Assembly (NCBI GenBank): GCA_051878575.1
Contig: JBJEKJ010000008.1
Location: 1 to 19,084 of the forward strand
DNA: 19,084 bases
Reading direction: 5' to 3'
DNA from: CALZFJ01 sp051878575
GTDB lineage: Bacteria; Bacteroidota; Bacteroidia; Bacteroidales; Muribaculaceae
The position numbers and the translations under genes are program-made. The notes beneath the pieces were generated by a model, which was not told where the DNA came from, did not search any database, and was given only the letters and a program-made list of their open reading frames with translations. Positions 1-8,353 of this stretch are shown here, piece after piece. How positions within the stretch are numbered: the stretch's first letter is position 1; each line of letters opens with the position of its first letter.

Positions 1-20
1 CATGTTTTACAGCTCATTAT

Positions 21-54
21 AAAAATGAGGCTGCGCCTATTTTGACACAGCCTC
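21..54 (-). terminator. Rho-independent terminator of the SusC/D operon
   Basis: Read on the minus strand, a 28-nt hairpin (54 to 27) has the perfect arms GAGGCTG and CAGCCTC, extended inward by four further pairs including two G-U wobbles, with a 6-nt A-rich loop. It is followed by ATTTTT (26 to 21). It lies 95 nt past the stop of the PKD lipoprotein gene, so it should end the four-gene operon. The opposite strand has no U-tract after the hairpin, so it is not obviously bidirectional. Confidence 0.85.
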
Positions 55-149
55 CTGATTATAGTGGCTTGAGGAATTCTCAATAGGCCTGATTTCACAA
101 TTCCGATAGGTTCTCAATGGCCCGAATCGGCCAAAAATCTACCATGGGA

Positions 150-1862
150 TTAGAACAGCAGGGTCTTGCGCGGGTTGATGGCTACGCCGAGAATCTTGTC
201 GGTGTTGCCCTCATAGTTCACGACCTTTCCTGCGGCATAGTCGTAGTAGTAAAGACCCGTAGTGTAGGTTGTGAAGCCGCTTGCGGCACGGAAACCGAAG
301 TACACATTACCGGTTTCTTCATCGAGCGCCATCTGCGAGGTGAACACACCCTCTTCAGCGGTAGCATTGATTGGGTCGGCCTCCATCTTCACATATTTGG
401 TATATTCCTTCACTGTGAGCGCGTCGTCGAGCCCTACGAGCGGATACTGCACGAAGCCTACGCCCGGAGTAGAGCCGCCCGACAGCCATACGTACATGTG
501 TCTGCGGGCCTCGTCGATCATTATGGCGCGTGGAGCGCTACCCGAGAGAAGAATCGGGTGAGGGAGGGTACCGGTCTTGCCTATGTCGGCAACGGTGAAT
601 CGGTAGATTCCATTTCCCGAATAGTTCTTGGCCCAGTAGAACACGCCCTTTGAGTCGAGCAACAGGTCGGTGTGGATAGCACCGTAGCTAATGCCGCGGC
701 CATAGTATCCAAGCTGTTGGTTGGTAACCAAATATCCGGTCTCGGTGTAGTAATAAGACGACTCAATCTCGCCGCGGGTGGTGAGCTTGATTTGGCGCAC
801 GCCCGTGTTGCGGTCGGTATAGTAGAGATAGGTGTCGTCGGCACAACCCTCAAACGGGTCGTTGAAGGCCGCACGTCCCACGTTGGTAATCATCACGTTG
901 GCATAGCTTCCGTCGGCGCTCATCACGGTGATTTTTCCGTCGCCGTTGGTCGAGCTCTCGTCGTTGATATATGTGTACTGCTTGCCGGCGTCGAGGATAT
1001 AGATATAGTCGCCCTCGATACCCTGCTCATCGGTCACCGTCTTGAACACGAGCTGCAATGGCATATTGCCGCTCGACACACCGAGGTCGAAGGGCAGGTT
1101 CTTTGTGCCTTCGGGCAACTCGTCGTGCGAAATCAGCTTATAGGCCTTGATGTTGCCACCAAGTGCGGCATAGTAGATTGTGGGCACCTCCTTGTTGAAG
1201 CCCACCTGCACGTTCACGTAGGAGTTGTCGAGTCGGCGGTTCTCGCCATTGATGTCGAACCACGTCTGCAACTCGATGCGCTGCGATCCCACGTTGCGGA
1301 ACTTCAGTGCGCCGGGGTTGTCGATGGTGCCGTCCTCATGGGAATAGCCCTCAAACTCTGTAATCTCGGTGCCGTCGGCCTTCATCGTGCCCTCCGGGAA
1401 CTTCCACAGATATTTGCATACGAGATTCTCGGGGTTGGGCAGCTCGATGCCAAGATTGATGTTCACATCGTTGATGATAAGCGTCTCTGCGCTCTGCTCA
1501 GTGACGCTGAGCACCGGTGTGATGTCGTAGATAAGCAGCGGATAAGTGCGCGAGCCCACGCCATCGACCGTCAGCTTCACCTCATATTGCCCTGATTTGG
1601 CATATTTGTGCTTGGGATTAGCCTCTTTGGAGGTCGCTCCGTCGCCGAAGTCCCATGTCACGGCTCCCTGTTTCGATGAAGTGTTGTTGAACTGGATGGT
1701 CGACACCACATAGAAATCGAGAGTGTATTCGTCGCCGTCGACGTTGTAGGTGAAGTCAACGTCTTTTGTCGGGAAATTCGCATAATCGGGCGTTTTCTCC
1801 ACGCACGCAACCATTGCGAACACCAACATGGCAAACAGACTGATATTTTTAAGAATTTTCAT
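150..1862 (-). CDS. PKD-domain surface lipoprotein of a glycan-uptake locus
   Basis: A 570-aa predicted outer-membrane lipoprotein. The N-terminus is a short hydrophobic signal ending in the lipobox MVAC, so Cys20 should be lipidated. Residues about 35-113 form a PKD-type beta-sandwich with the signature WDFGDG at 70-75 followed by a typical HKYAKSGQYEV strand. A second Ig/PKD-like stretch follows (about 115-220). The rest (about 225-570) has repeated short strands rich in Tyr/Asp/Gly (YIYILDAG, LYYTDRNTG, GVFYWAKN, RRHMYVWLSG, GNVYFGFR) that read like blades of a beta-propeller; that fold is my inference. It is the last gene of the operon, 20 nt after its upstream neighbour, and sits where SusE/SusF-type glycan-binding proteins usually lie, so a role in holding polysaccharide at the surface is likely. 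An AGGAT stretch lies directly before the ATG. No catalytic motif was recognised. Confidence 0.85.
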   Translation of the reverse strand: MKILKNISLFAMLVFAMVACVEKTPDYANFPTKDVDFTYNVDGDEYTLDFYVVSTIQFNNTSSKQGAVTWDFGDGATSKEANPKHKYAKSGQYEVKLTVDGVGSRTYPLLIYDITPVLSVTEQSAETLIINDVNINLGIELPNPENLVCKYLWKFPEGTMKADGTEITEFEGYSHEDGTIDNPGALKFRNVGSQRIELQTWFDINGENRRLDNSYVNVQVGFNKEVPTIYYAALGGNIKAYKLISHDELPEGTKNLPFDLGVSSGNMPLQLVFKTVTDEQGIEGDYIYILDAGKQYTYINDESSTNGDGKITVMSADGSYANVMITNVGRAAFNDPFEGCADDTYLYYTDRNTGVRQIKLTTRGEIESSYYYTETGYLVTNQQLGYYGRGISYGAIHTDLLLDSKGVFYWAKNYSGNGIYRFTVADIGKTGTLPHPILLSGSAPRAIMIDEARRHMYVWLSGGSTPGVGFVQYPLVGLDDALTVKEYTKYVKMEADPINATAEEGVFTSQMALDEETGNVYFGFRAASGFTTYTTGLYYYDYAAGKVVNYEGNTDKILGVAINPRKTLLF

Positions 1863-1882
1863 ATCCTATATTACTGATTTTG

Positions 1883-2941
1883 TTAGTTTAAATCAATTGA
1901 TTTTGAATCGGTATCGGTTCCCACCTTGCCACGGTTGTCAACAACCCTGAAAGTGGGCACCAGGTTGTATTTACGAGAGAAATCCACGGCATAGACCTTG
2001 TTGGACGTGTCGTAAATCCAGTCCTCAAACGGGATAAGCTCTATAAGCGACTTCCACAGCGGCATCCACTCGGCACGGACGGCAGTGATGGCGCCACCGG
2101 TGTCGTCGGAATAGCGGCAGAACACCCAGGGCGACGACGCATAGACCGGGAACACGTTAGCGCCCTCGGGAGCATCCTCCGCGGTGGCAATCTCGTGGCT
2201 GATGACGTTGCCGTCGGCATCGAGGGTGTCGTAGTAGTAGTGGTCGATTGTCTCAGTGTCGGTGTACCACACGTCGCTCTTGTCGGCTTCCATGTCGGTG
2301 GGCAGGGCAAGGCCTGTCGACGCATATTTTGCGTTGATATCGGCAAGCTGCTCGGCTGTGAAGTCATAGTTCACATACACGTTGCGCAAGCTGCCGTAGT
2401 AGGTGCTGTCCTTAGTGAGATAAGTCACCATCTGTGCCACAAACTCATCCTTGAAGGTCGAGGGATAGTACATGGCAAACTTCTCGTTATCCCAAGCGTC
2501 GGCATCGGTCCACGTAACGGGTCCAAGTGTGCGCGAAGTGGGGAATGAGGCATCAAGAACATACTCATATCCATCCCACACGGCTTGCGAGTGAGGATAT
2601 TCCTTGACCAACTGCGCGCTGCGCACGGTGTCGGTAGCTGTGATAGTCTTTGTGTAGGCCGGAGAGCTCACAAGTTTCTGGGTAGCGGCTGCCGACTCCG
2701 AGCGCACCACCATTGTCCACACCTCGGAGTGATCGATTTGCACACCCTCGGCGGTAGTGTAGTATTTGCCCTTGAACGTGACGTCGCTTCCAGCTTTTGC
2801 CACCGAGCTGCCAAGCTCCCACGACACTGTGGGGAGCACCTGTCCAAGCTCCATGTAGTCGGCAAACGGGTCGTGAACACCGCAAGAAGACATTGCTACG
2901 AGCGATGCGGCAACTATTGCTAATTTATTATATATTTTCAT
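1883..2941 (-). CDS. Lipoprotein of unknown family in a SusC/D operon
   Basis: A 352-aa predicted lipoprotein: Lys-containing N-terminus, hydrophobic core and lipobox AMSSC with Cys20 as the lipidation site. I do not recognise the family. The mature N-terminal part (about 35-130) has alternating strand-like segments with an Ig-like look (VSWELGSSVAKAGSDVTFKG), and the C-terminal end (VPTFRVVDNRGKVGTD) also reads like a beta-sandwich strand pair. The middle is rich in Asp, Tyr and Trp, as in glycan-binding surface proteins. It is third in the operon, 46 nt after susD and 20 nt before the PKD lipoprotein, so an accessory role in surface glycan capture is the best inference. The start is fixed by the signal peptide, with AAGGAT immediately upstream. 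Confidence 0.8.
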   Translation of the reverse strand: MKIYNKLAIVAASLVAMSSCGVHDPFADYMELGQVLPTVSWELGSSVAKAGSDVTFKGKYYTTAEGVQIDHSEVWTMVVRSESAAATQKLVSSPAYTKTITATDTVRSAQLVKEYPHSQAVWDGYEYVLDASFPTSRTLGPVTWTDADAWDNEKFAMYYPSTFKDEFVAQMVTYLTKDSTYYGSLRNVYVNYDFTAEQLADINAKYASTGLALPTDMEADKSDVWYTDTETIDHYYYDTLDADGNVISHEIATAEDAPEGANVFPVYASSPWVFCRYSDDTGGAITAVRAEWMPLWKSLIELIPFEDWIYDTSNKVYAVDFSRKYNLVPTFRVVDNRGKVGTDTDSKSIDLN

Positions 2942-2987
2942 ATCCTTAATTCGATAATTAGATTAAAAATTTCATTTCTCGCAATTC

Positions 2988-4883
2988 TTACTCGGCGGTG
3001 AGTGATGTGCGCTGTCCACGGTCGAGAGCCCAAATCATTGGCTTCTGAAGCCACTTGTAATTCTTGTAAGCTCCCAGACGCTCAAGCTCCTGGCGGTTGT
3101 ACTTCTCCTCGGTCTCGGGGTCGTAGTTGATACGCTGAATCCATGTGTTCTCCTTTTGGGCGTCGGTAAGTCCATCAACCCAATATGGAGCATAGAGGTT
3201 ATACGGACGGCGGAGGTTGTCGTAGACGATCTCGTTGGCGTCGCCGATACCATAGGAGTTGCGGCTGTTGCTATAGTGATAGCGGCGCATGTCGCTCCAC
3301 TGCTCGGGCTGCATGTACATGGCGATGTACTTCTGCGTCATCAGGTCGCCAAGACGATAGTCGGCAGGCGAGAAGAAATAGCGCTTGTTGCCACGGTCGG
3401 TCACCTTGCGAACCTTCACCACAGGCTTTCCGCGGAATATGATCGAATACTCCTCGTTGTTCAGGAAAGCGTTGACCTGAGCGTTCCACTGCTCGGCGTC
3501 GATGAAGCCGGGACCAGATGTGGTGCATGCTCCGGGATACTTGTTGTCCTTCGTCTCGCTGTAGTTAGAGTTGGTATAATTGGCGAGGAAGAACTCAAGG
3601 TGACGCTCGATGTTGTGCTCAGTGGCCTCCTTGGCGAGGGCGCAAGCCTCGGCCTTGTTGCCTTTCCAGTATTCAGCCTCGGCCTTGATGAAGTATAGCT
3701 CCTCCATCGTGAAGATGGGATTGTAGGCATCGGCAGCGCCGGCGTATGCTCCCATGTAAAGGTCGGGGTAGTTGGTAGTCTTGTAGGATGTGCTCATGCC
3801 GATGTTGCTCTCCAAGTAGCGCATCTTCACCGTCTTGTCCTCCGACGGGCCTTCGCGGGCAATCATGAGCAGCGGCATGCGCGGGTCGTTGGCATAGCCC
3901 TCATACATTGCGTCGGCATTGTAGCTTCCGCTCTTGTTGTTGTCGCTGTTGAGCAGTCCGAGGCAGTCGACCATGAAATATTTCGAGGGCAGGGCACTGC
4001 CAAGCAGGTTCTTGCGCGACTCCCACGAGTTGATGATAGGCTGGGCCGAGCTCCACGGGCAGTTCTGCTCGTTGGTTCCGCCATCGAATTTGTAGCGGGG
4101 CTCGTTGCCGAACCATGCGCCATACAGCAGGTCGCCGGTGCGCCACTGCTGGATTGCCTTGTCGGCGGCGGCGATAATCTGATCGCACATCGAGGCCGAA
4201 GTGTTAATGTTAGGAATATTGCGGAGCAGCAGACGTGCCTTCACTGCATATACCAAGCCTTTCCACTTGCTGAGGTCGCCGGCATACACGCGATCCTGCG
4301 ATGCGGTAATCTTATAGTTCGTAGGGCTGTTTGCAATGTCGGGATTCTCATACATCGCAATAAGCTCATTGGCCTCGTTGAGCATCCAGGCATATATGCT
4401 TGCCTGAGTGTCGTAGGTCGGGGTGTTCGACACGTAAGCGTTGCTCTGCGGCATATCGCCGAAAGCGTCGGTAGTGAGCTGAGTCGACATCAGTCGTATT
4501 GTACGTCCAATCAACTCATAGTTAGGAGAGCTGATCGACTGCGAGTTCTCGATAAGGTTCTTCACGTTGACGCCAATATCATAGAAGTGGCGACGCCACT
4601 GCGGGTGACGGTTCATAGTGAGGAACTCCCACTCACATTTGTAGGAATAGCTGCCAATGGAGCTCTTGCCACCGGTAGTGAGGCACTGCGCCAGATAGCC
4701 ATAGTACTCGGCATGGTCGTAGACCGTCTGCTGTGCATAGAATACCACCGTAGGCAATCCTACCTCGGCATTAATCTCATGAGCTTTGTCGGGGTTAACG
4801 TTGTCTTTAAGAACATCCTCGCAGCTCACAGCGCCCAAGCCGAGCAATATAGTAGATAATGAAAATATTTGTAGTCTGTTCAT
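2988..4883 (-). CDS. SusD/RagB-family nutrient-binding lipoprotein
   Basis: A 631-aa SusD-like lipoprotein, the surface lid that binds glycan over the SusC pore. The signal ends in AVSC with Cys21 lipidated, followed by acidic EDVLKD, consistent with a Bacteroidota surface-export signal. The mature start (DNVNPDKAHEIN) and the helical TPR-like body fit the SusD-like branch often labelled nutrient-binding outer-membrane lipoprotein. Recognisable family stretches include SIYAWMLNEANELI, KGLVYAVKARLLLRN, MEELYFIKAEAEYWKGN and a late RRYHYSN region. The length is somewhat longer than the usual 500-600 aa. It starts 10 nt after the SusC stop, the standard translationally close SusC-SusD arrangement, and is followed by two more lipoprotein genes. 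The ligand cannot be read from the sequence; an alpha-glucan is suggested only by the nearby amylase. Confidence 0.93.
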   Translation of the reverse strand: MNRLQIFSLSTILLGLGAVSCEDVLKDNVNPDKAHEINAEVGLPTVVFYAQQTVYDHAEYYGYLAQCLTTGGKSSIGSYSYKCEWEFLTMNRHPQWRRHFYDIGVNVKNLIENSQSISSPNYELIGRTIRLMSTQLTTDAFGDMPQSNAYVSNTPTYDTQASIYAWMLNEANELIAMYENPDIANSPTNYKITASQDRVYAGDLSKWKGLVYAVKARLLLRNIPNINTSASMCDQIIAAADKAIQQWRTGDLLYGAWFGNEPRYKFDGGTNEQNCPWSSAQPIINSWESRKNLLGSALPSKYFMVDCLGLLNSDNNKSGSYNADAMYEGYANDPRMPLLMIAREGPSEDKTVKMRYLESNIGMSTSYKTTNYPDLYMGAYAGAADAYNPIFTMEELYFIKAEAEYWKGNKAEACALAKEATEHNIERHLEFFLANYTNSNYSETKDNKYPGACTTSGPGFIDAEQWNAQVNAFLNNEEYSIIFRGKPVVKVRKVTDRGNKRYFFSPADYRLGDLMTQKYIAMYMQPEQWSDMRRYHYSNSRNSYGIGDANEIVYDNLRRPYNLYAPYWVDGLTDAQKENTWIQRINYDPETEEKYNRQELERLGAYKNYKWLQKPMIWALDRGQRTSLTAE

Positions 4884-4893
4884 AGTCCTTGTT

Positions 4894-7800
4894 TTAGAAT
4901 GTTGCTTTTACGGTTAGGTTGAAACTGCGGGTCGAAGGAATCTGATAGCGGTCGAAGCCACTGCCGCCCACTCCCGAGGCGCCGCTGACCTGAAGTTGCG
5001 GATCGGAGCCCGAGTATTTGGTGAGCAGGAAGAGGTTGCGGCCGGTGAGCGTAGCGCTCAAGCCCTTCACCGGACATCCCTTGGCAAGCAGCTTCGAGAA
5101 GTCATAGCCCAAAGTCACATAGCTCAATCGGATGTAAGAGCCATCTTCGATGAAGTTGGACGACACTGGGAAGAAGTAAGTGTTGATGAAGTTCTGGTCA
5201 AGAACCACCGGAGTGGCGTTAGGCGAGTAAGTTCCGTCGCCATTGGCCACAACACCCTTGAACACTATCTCGCGATTGCGATATTTCGAATAGAGGTGGT
5301 GCATACCTCCTGAGATAAGGCTTGAGCTTGTGATGTTGGCCACATCGCCGCCGCAGCGTCCGTCGAACAAGAACGACACTGAGAGATCTTTCCAGCGGAA
5401 GCTCGAGCCGATACCGAGCAGGAAGTCGGGCTCGCGGTTACCGATTTCGAGCGTCTTCTCAGGATTGATAAGAGGATATCCGTCGGCGTTGCAAATCACG
5501 TTGCCGTCGGGGTCGCGCATATAGTCCTTACCCACGATACCTGTGGTGGAGCCTCCGAGCATTGCTGCCGGATACGTACCGCCATAGTTGGTTCCGAGAA
5601 TCTCGGTCAACTGGTCGGGCAGCGAGTTCAGGCGGCCGCGGTTGAGCGAGAAGTTGGCAAATGCCGTCCATGAGAAGTCCTTGTTTTGGATAATGTCCTG
5701 TTGAAGCGTAGCCTCGATACCATAGTTCTCCACGCAACCCTCGTTACGAGTCTGGAGGATAGTACCCGAGGCCGGCGACACGCGCACCGTCACAATCTGG
5801 TCGTCGACCGATGTGGAGTAGTAGGCCACGTCGAGGCGTGTGCGGCTGTCGAAGAATCGCAAGTCGGCACCGATTTCCCAAGAGTTGGTCATCTCGGGCA
5901 TAAGGTCGATAGCGCGCGATGTTGTCGGGTCGATACCATAGCCGCCATCGGGGAATGTCGACCACTGCTTGTAGGTGTTGGTGAACAGATAGCGAGCGCC
6001 ATCCTTACCCACCTTGGCCCAGTTGCCACGCAACTTACCATAGGAGAACCACTTGTTCTGGAGCTTGAACAGCTCGGAGAAGATAACACCACCGGTGACC
6101 GAGGGATAGAAGTAAGTCGACTTCGGAGCCTGCTTGAATGCCGATGAGCCGTCGTGACGGCCTGTTACCGACAATTGAGCCATGCCCTTGTAGTCGAAGC
6201 GGATCTCACCGAAGTAGCCGTATTTGTTGCCCTCGCTGTGGAAGAGATACAGATAGTAGCTGGAGCTTGCGCTATTGGTGAAATATGTGGGGTCAACATT
6301 CTGGAATGAGTAGAACTCGCCTCCAAGTCCGAATTTCTGTCCGGCAAGCTGCGACTCATATCCCTTTGTCTCCTTGTACTCCATACCATAGAGCAGGTTG
6401 AGGTTCAAATCGCCAAAGAGCTTCCTCTCATAGGTGGCGAGGAATTGTGCCGTGAGCTGCTCGCCGCGCGATGGCTGGAATGTGTAGGAACCATATTTAT
6501 ATGCGTAATCCTTCAAAGCGTCGTCATCGGGATTGTTGAAGTCCGATTCCTTGAAGCGAGGCACGGTGTAGGAGTCGTAGGTGGTATAGCCCTTGTCGTA
6601 AGCCACCTTGCCGGTGAACACAAGGTTCTTGACAGGCTCATAGGAGATCTGTCCGTTGAGCATGATGCGTGTCGACTCGGTCTGCGACTTGTCGTTGTAG
6701 CGGCCGAAGTAAGGCGATACGGTAGCGCCCACGCGCTCGCTGTCGATAAGAGCGTCCCAATTGTCGTAGCGGTTGGACCAGTTTGGCAATCCCTCGATAG
6801 TCTCATAGTCCTTCATGTTCTTGTTGATATTCCAGCTATAAACCGTCGACATCGAGTTGCCGAAAGCGCGGGCAGTGCTGTTCACGAAGTTGGATGAGAG
6901 CTGAATCTTAATCTGCTTCGTGGGGTTGAACTGGGTCTTCAGGAACACGCTGAGCTGGTTCTTGTAGTCTTTAGGCACGATACCCTCGTTGCGAGAGTAG
7001 CTTGCCGACGCGTATGCGCTGTATTTCTCGTTACCACCGGTGAGCGACACGTCATATTTCTGCAAGAATCCCGTGCCGAGGAACTCACCCACGTTGTCGT
7101 AGTAAGAGTCTTTCTCGTTCATCACAGGGCCCCAACCGTTGCCGGCTGCGTTCTCCTTGTAGAATCCCTTGGAACCCGACACGAAAGTGTTCTGCACCTT
7201 CGGCGCGCGCAAAGCGTTGGAAATCTCCCATCCGCCGCTTGCCGTAACCTCAACCTTGCCGTCCTTGCCGCTCTTGGTGTTGATCATGATCACACCGTTG
7301 GCAGCCTCCTGGCCGTAGAGCGCCGACGCTGCGGCACCCTTGAGCACTGTCATGCTCGCGATGTCGTTGGGGTTGATGCTTGCGAGAGTTGAGCCGCTGC
7401 CGCGCACGGGCATGCCGTCGAGGATAATCAATGGCTCATTGCTCTGAGTGGAGTTGACCGACGAGATGGCGCGAATCACGATGGAGTTGCTCGAGTTGGG
7501 CGAGCCGCCACCCGACTGCACCTGCAAGCCGGCTACCTTTCCCTGCAAGCTGCTTGCGATGTTGACCGAGCTACCTGCCGTAACCTGGTCGGCATCAAGC
7601 TGCTGAACAGCGAAGTTCAGTTTCTTCTTCTCTTGGGTTTGTCCCATTGCGGTAACTACCACCTCATCGAGAACCTGAGAGTTCTCCTTGAGAGCCACGT
7701 TGATCGTGGACTGATTACCGACTTTCACCGATGTGGGAGTCATTCCCACATAGCTGAAATCGAGGACCTCATTGTCCTTGACTTCAATAAGGTATTTTCC

Positions 7801-7962
7801 GTCGAAATCGGTAGCTGTGCCGCGCTGTGTGCCATGCACCATGACAGTGGCACCGATAATCGGCTCATTGTCGGAAGCGCCGGTAACTACGCCTGTTACA
7901 GTACGGGCAAAGCCCACTACCGCAAAGAAGGAAAATAACAGTAGCAATAGCTGTTTTCTCAT
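4894..7962 (-). CDS. SusC/RagA-family TonB-dependent outer-membrane transporter
   Basis: A 1022-aa TonB-dependent transporter that would import oligosaccharides across the outer membrane with its SusD partner. I chose the ATG at 7962 (MRKQ) because it begins a clean signal peptide (about 1-19, ending GFA). An in-frame ATG at 8049 would put 29 charged residues before it and sits close to the predicted transcription start. Residues about 21-92 are the carboxypeptidase-regulatory-like domain (GVVTGASDNEPIIGATV, then TATDFDGKY). LDEVVVTA at 98-105 is the TonB-box-type segment of SusC proteins. The plug follows (about 115-235), with LQGKVAGLQV, IVIRAISS and PLIILDGMPV. The remainder is a 22-strand-type barrel ending in Phe, as outer-membrane proteins do. 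It is the first gene of the operon, preceded by a terminator and a promoter box. Confidence 0.95.
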   Translation of the reverse strand: MRKQLLLLLFSFFAVVGFARTVTGVVTGASDNEPIIGATVMVHGTQRGTATDFDGKYLIEVKDNEVLDFSYVGMTPTSVKVGNQSTINVALKENSQVLDEVVVTAMGQTQEKKKLNFAVQQLDADQVTAGSSVNIASSLQGKVAGLQVQSGGGSPNSSNSIVIRAISSVNSTQSNEPLIILDGMPVRGSGSTLASINPNDIASMTVLKGAAASALYGQEAANGVIMINTKSGKDGKVEVTASGGWEISNALRAPKVQNTFVSGSKGFYKENAAGNGWGPVMNEKDSYYDNVGEFLGTGFLQKYDVSLTGGNEKYSAYASASYSRNEGIVPKDYKNQLSVFLKTQFNPTKQIKIQLSSNFVNSTARAFGNSMSTVYSWNINKNMKDYETIEGLPNWSNRYDNWDALIDSERVGATVSPYFGRYNDKSQTESTRIMLNGQISYEPVKNLVFTGKVAYDKGYTTYDSYTVPRFKESDFNNPDDDALKDYAYKYGSYTFQPSRGEQLTAQFLATYERKLFGDLNLNLLYGMEYKETKGYESQLAGQKFGLGGEFYSFQNVDPTYFTNSASSSYYLYLFHSEGNKYGYFGEIRFDYKGMAQLSVTGRHDGSSAFKQAPKSTYFYPSVTGGVIFSELFKLQNKWFSYGKLRGNWAKVGKDGARYLFTNTYKQWSTFPDGGYGIDPTTSRAIDLMPEMTNSWEIGADLRFFDSRTRLDVAYYSTSVDDQIVTVRVSPASGTILQTRNEGCVENYGIEATLQQDIIQNKDFSWTAFANFSLNRGRLNSLPDQLTEILGTNYGGTYPAAMLGGSTTGIVGKDYMRDPDGNVICNADGYPLINPEKTLEIGNREPDFLLGIGSSFRWKDLSVSFLFDGRCGGDVANITSSSLISGGMHHLYSKYRNREIVFKGVVANGDGTYSPNATPVVLDQNFINTYFFPVSSNFIEDGSYIRLSYVTLGYDFSKLLAKGCPVKGLSATLTGRNLFLLTKYSGSDPQLQVSGASGVGGSGFDRYQIPSTRSFNLTVKATF

Positions 7963-8076
7963 AATTACTTTTGTTAGTTTATATTGAAGGTTTTTTCTCC
8001 CATTTTTTTGGATTCGCCCTCTTTCGAGGCGCGGCACATTGCCGGGCACTCCTCGTGTATTTAAGCAGAATCTTTA

Positions 8077-8084
8077 CAAATCTA
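8077..8084 (-). promoter_or_regulatory. Candidate Bacteroidota -7 promoter box for the susC operon
   Basis: On the minus strand this reads TAGATTTG, an exact match to the Bacteroidota -7 consensus TAnnTTTG. It lies about 115 nt upstream of the susC ATG and downstream of the amylase terminator, in AT-rich DNA. I could not find a TTTG/TTG -33 box at the usual 19-21 nt spacing, which may mean the promoter needs an activator. It supports the 7962 start over the 8049 ATG. Confidence 0.5.
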
Positions 8085-8243
8085 ATACTTTATTTTTGAT
8101 TTTTGAGGCTTTTCGCAATTTTATTTCGCCATTTTTGAGTATTTTTTGAATTGCAAACAATATTTTATGTAATTTAACTATGTTTTTCACCCATTTCACG
8201 CTCTTTTCTCACTATCAGCCATGCCCTCACTCCTATATGCACT

Positions 8244-8287
8244 AAAAAGCGGGGCCGTGCCGTAGGCCTAAACCACGACACAGCCCC
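8244..8287 (-). terminator. Rho-independent terminator of the amylase gene
   Basis: On the minus strand, positions 8287 to 8251 fold into a long hairpin: GGGGCTGTGTCGTGG pairs along about 15 positions with its partner arm ending in GCCCC, with a 7-nt loop. TTTTT follows at 8248 to 8244. It begins about 66 nt after the amylase stop codon and separates that gene from the susC operon. Confidence 0.85.
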
Positions 8288-8353
8288 ACGTCGGCTAAAA
8301 ACACGTTCCCGCTTGGCAAGAGGCCTCGATCGCCCCACCTCGGTCGGGTCATA

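Larger units (their letters stand above)
7963..8353. other. Intergenic region between susC-like gene and amylase gene
   Basis: A 391-nt noncoding stretch. The left part (about 8060-8220) is strongly AT-rich and holds the promoter box for the susC operon. The right part holds the amylase terminator hairpin, then about 65 nt of 3' untranslated sequence. I saw no tRNA, riboswitch-like fold or credible small ORF. No regulator gene (SusR, hybrid two-component or ECF sigma/anti-sigma) lies beside the locus, so an operator in the AT-rich part is possible but not identifiable. Confidence 0.6.

Noticed and set aside
672..1595. 307-aa open frame on the plus strand
   Set aside because: It lies fully inside the PKD lipoprotein gene on the other strand and has a His/Val-rich composition typical of antisense shadow frames; no domain or start context.
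7963..8049. 29-residue N-terminal extension of the SusC-like protein
   Set aside because: It would place charged residues before the signal peptide, and its ATG at 8049 leaves little room after the promoter box at 8077.
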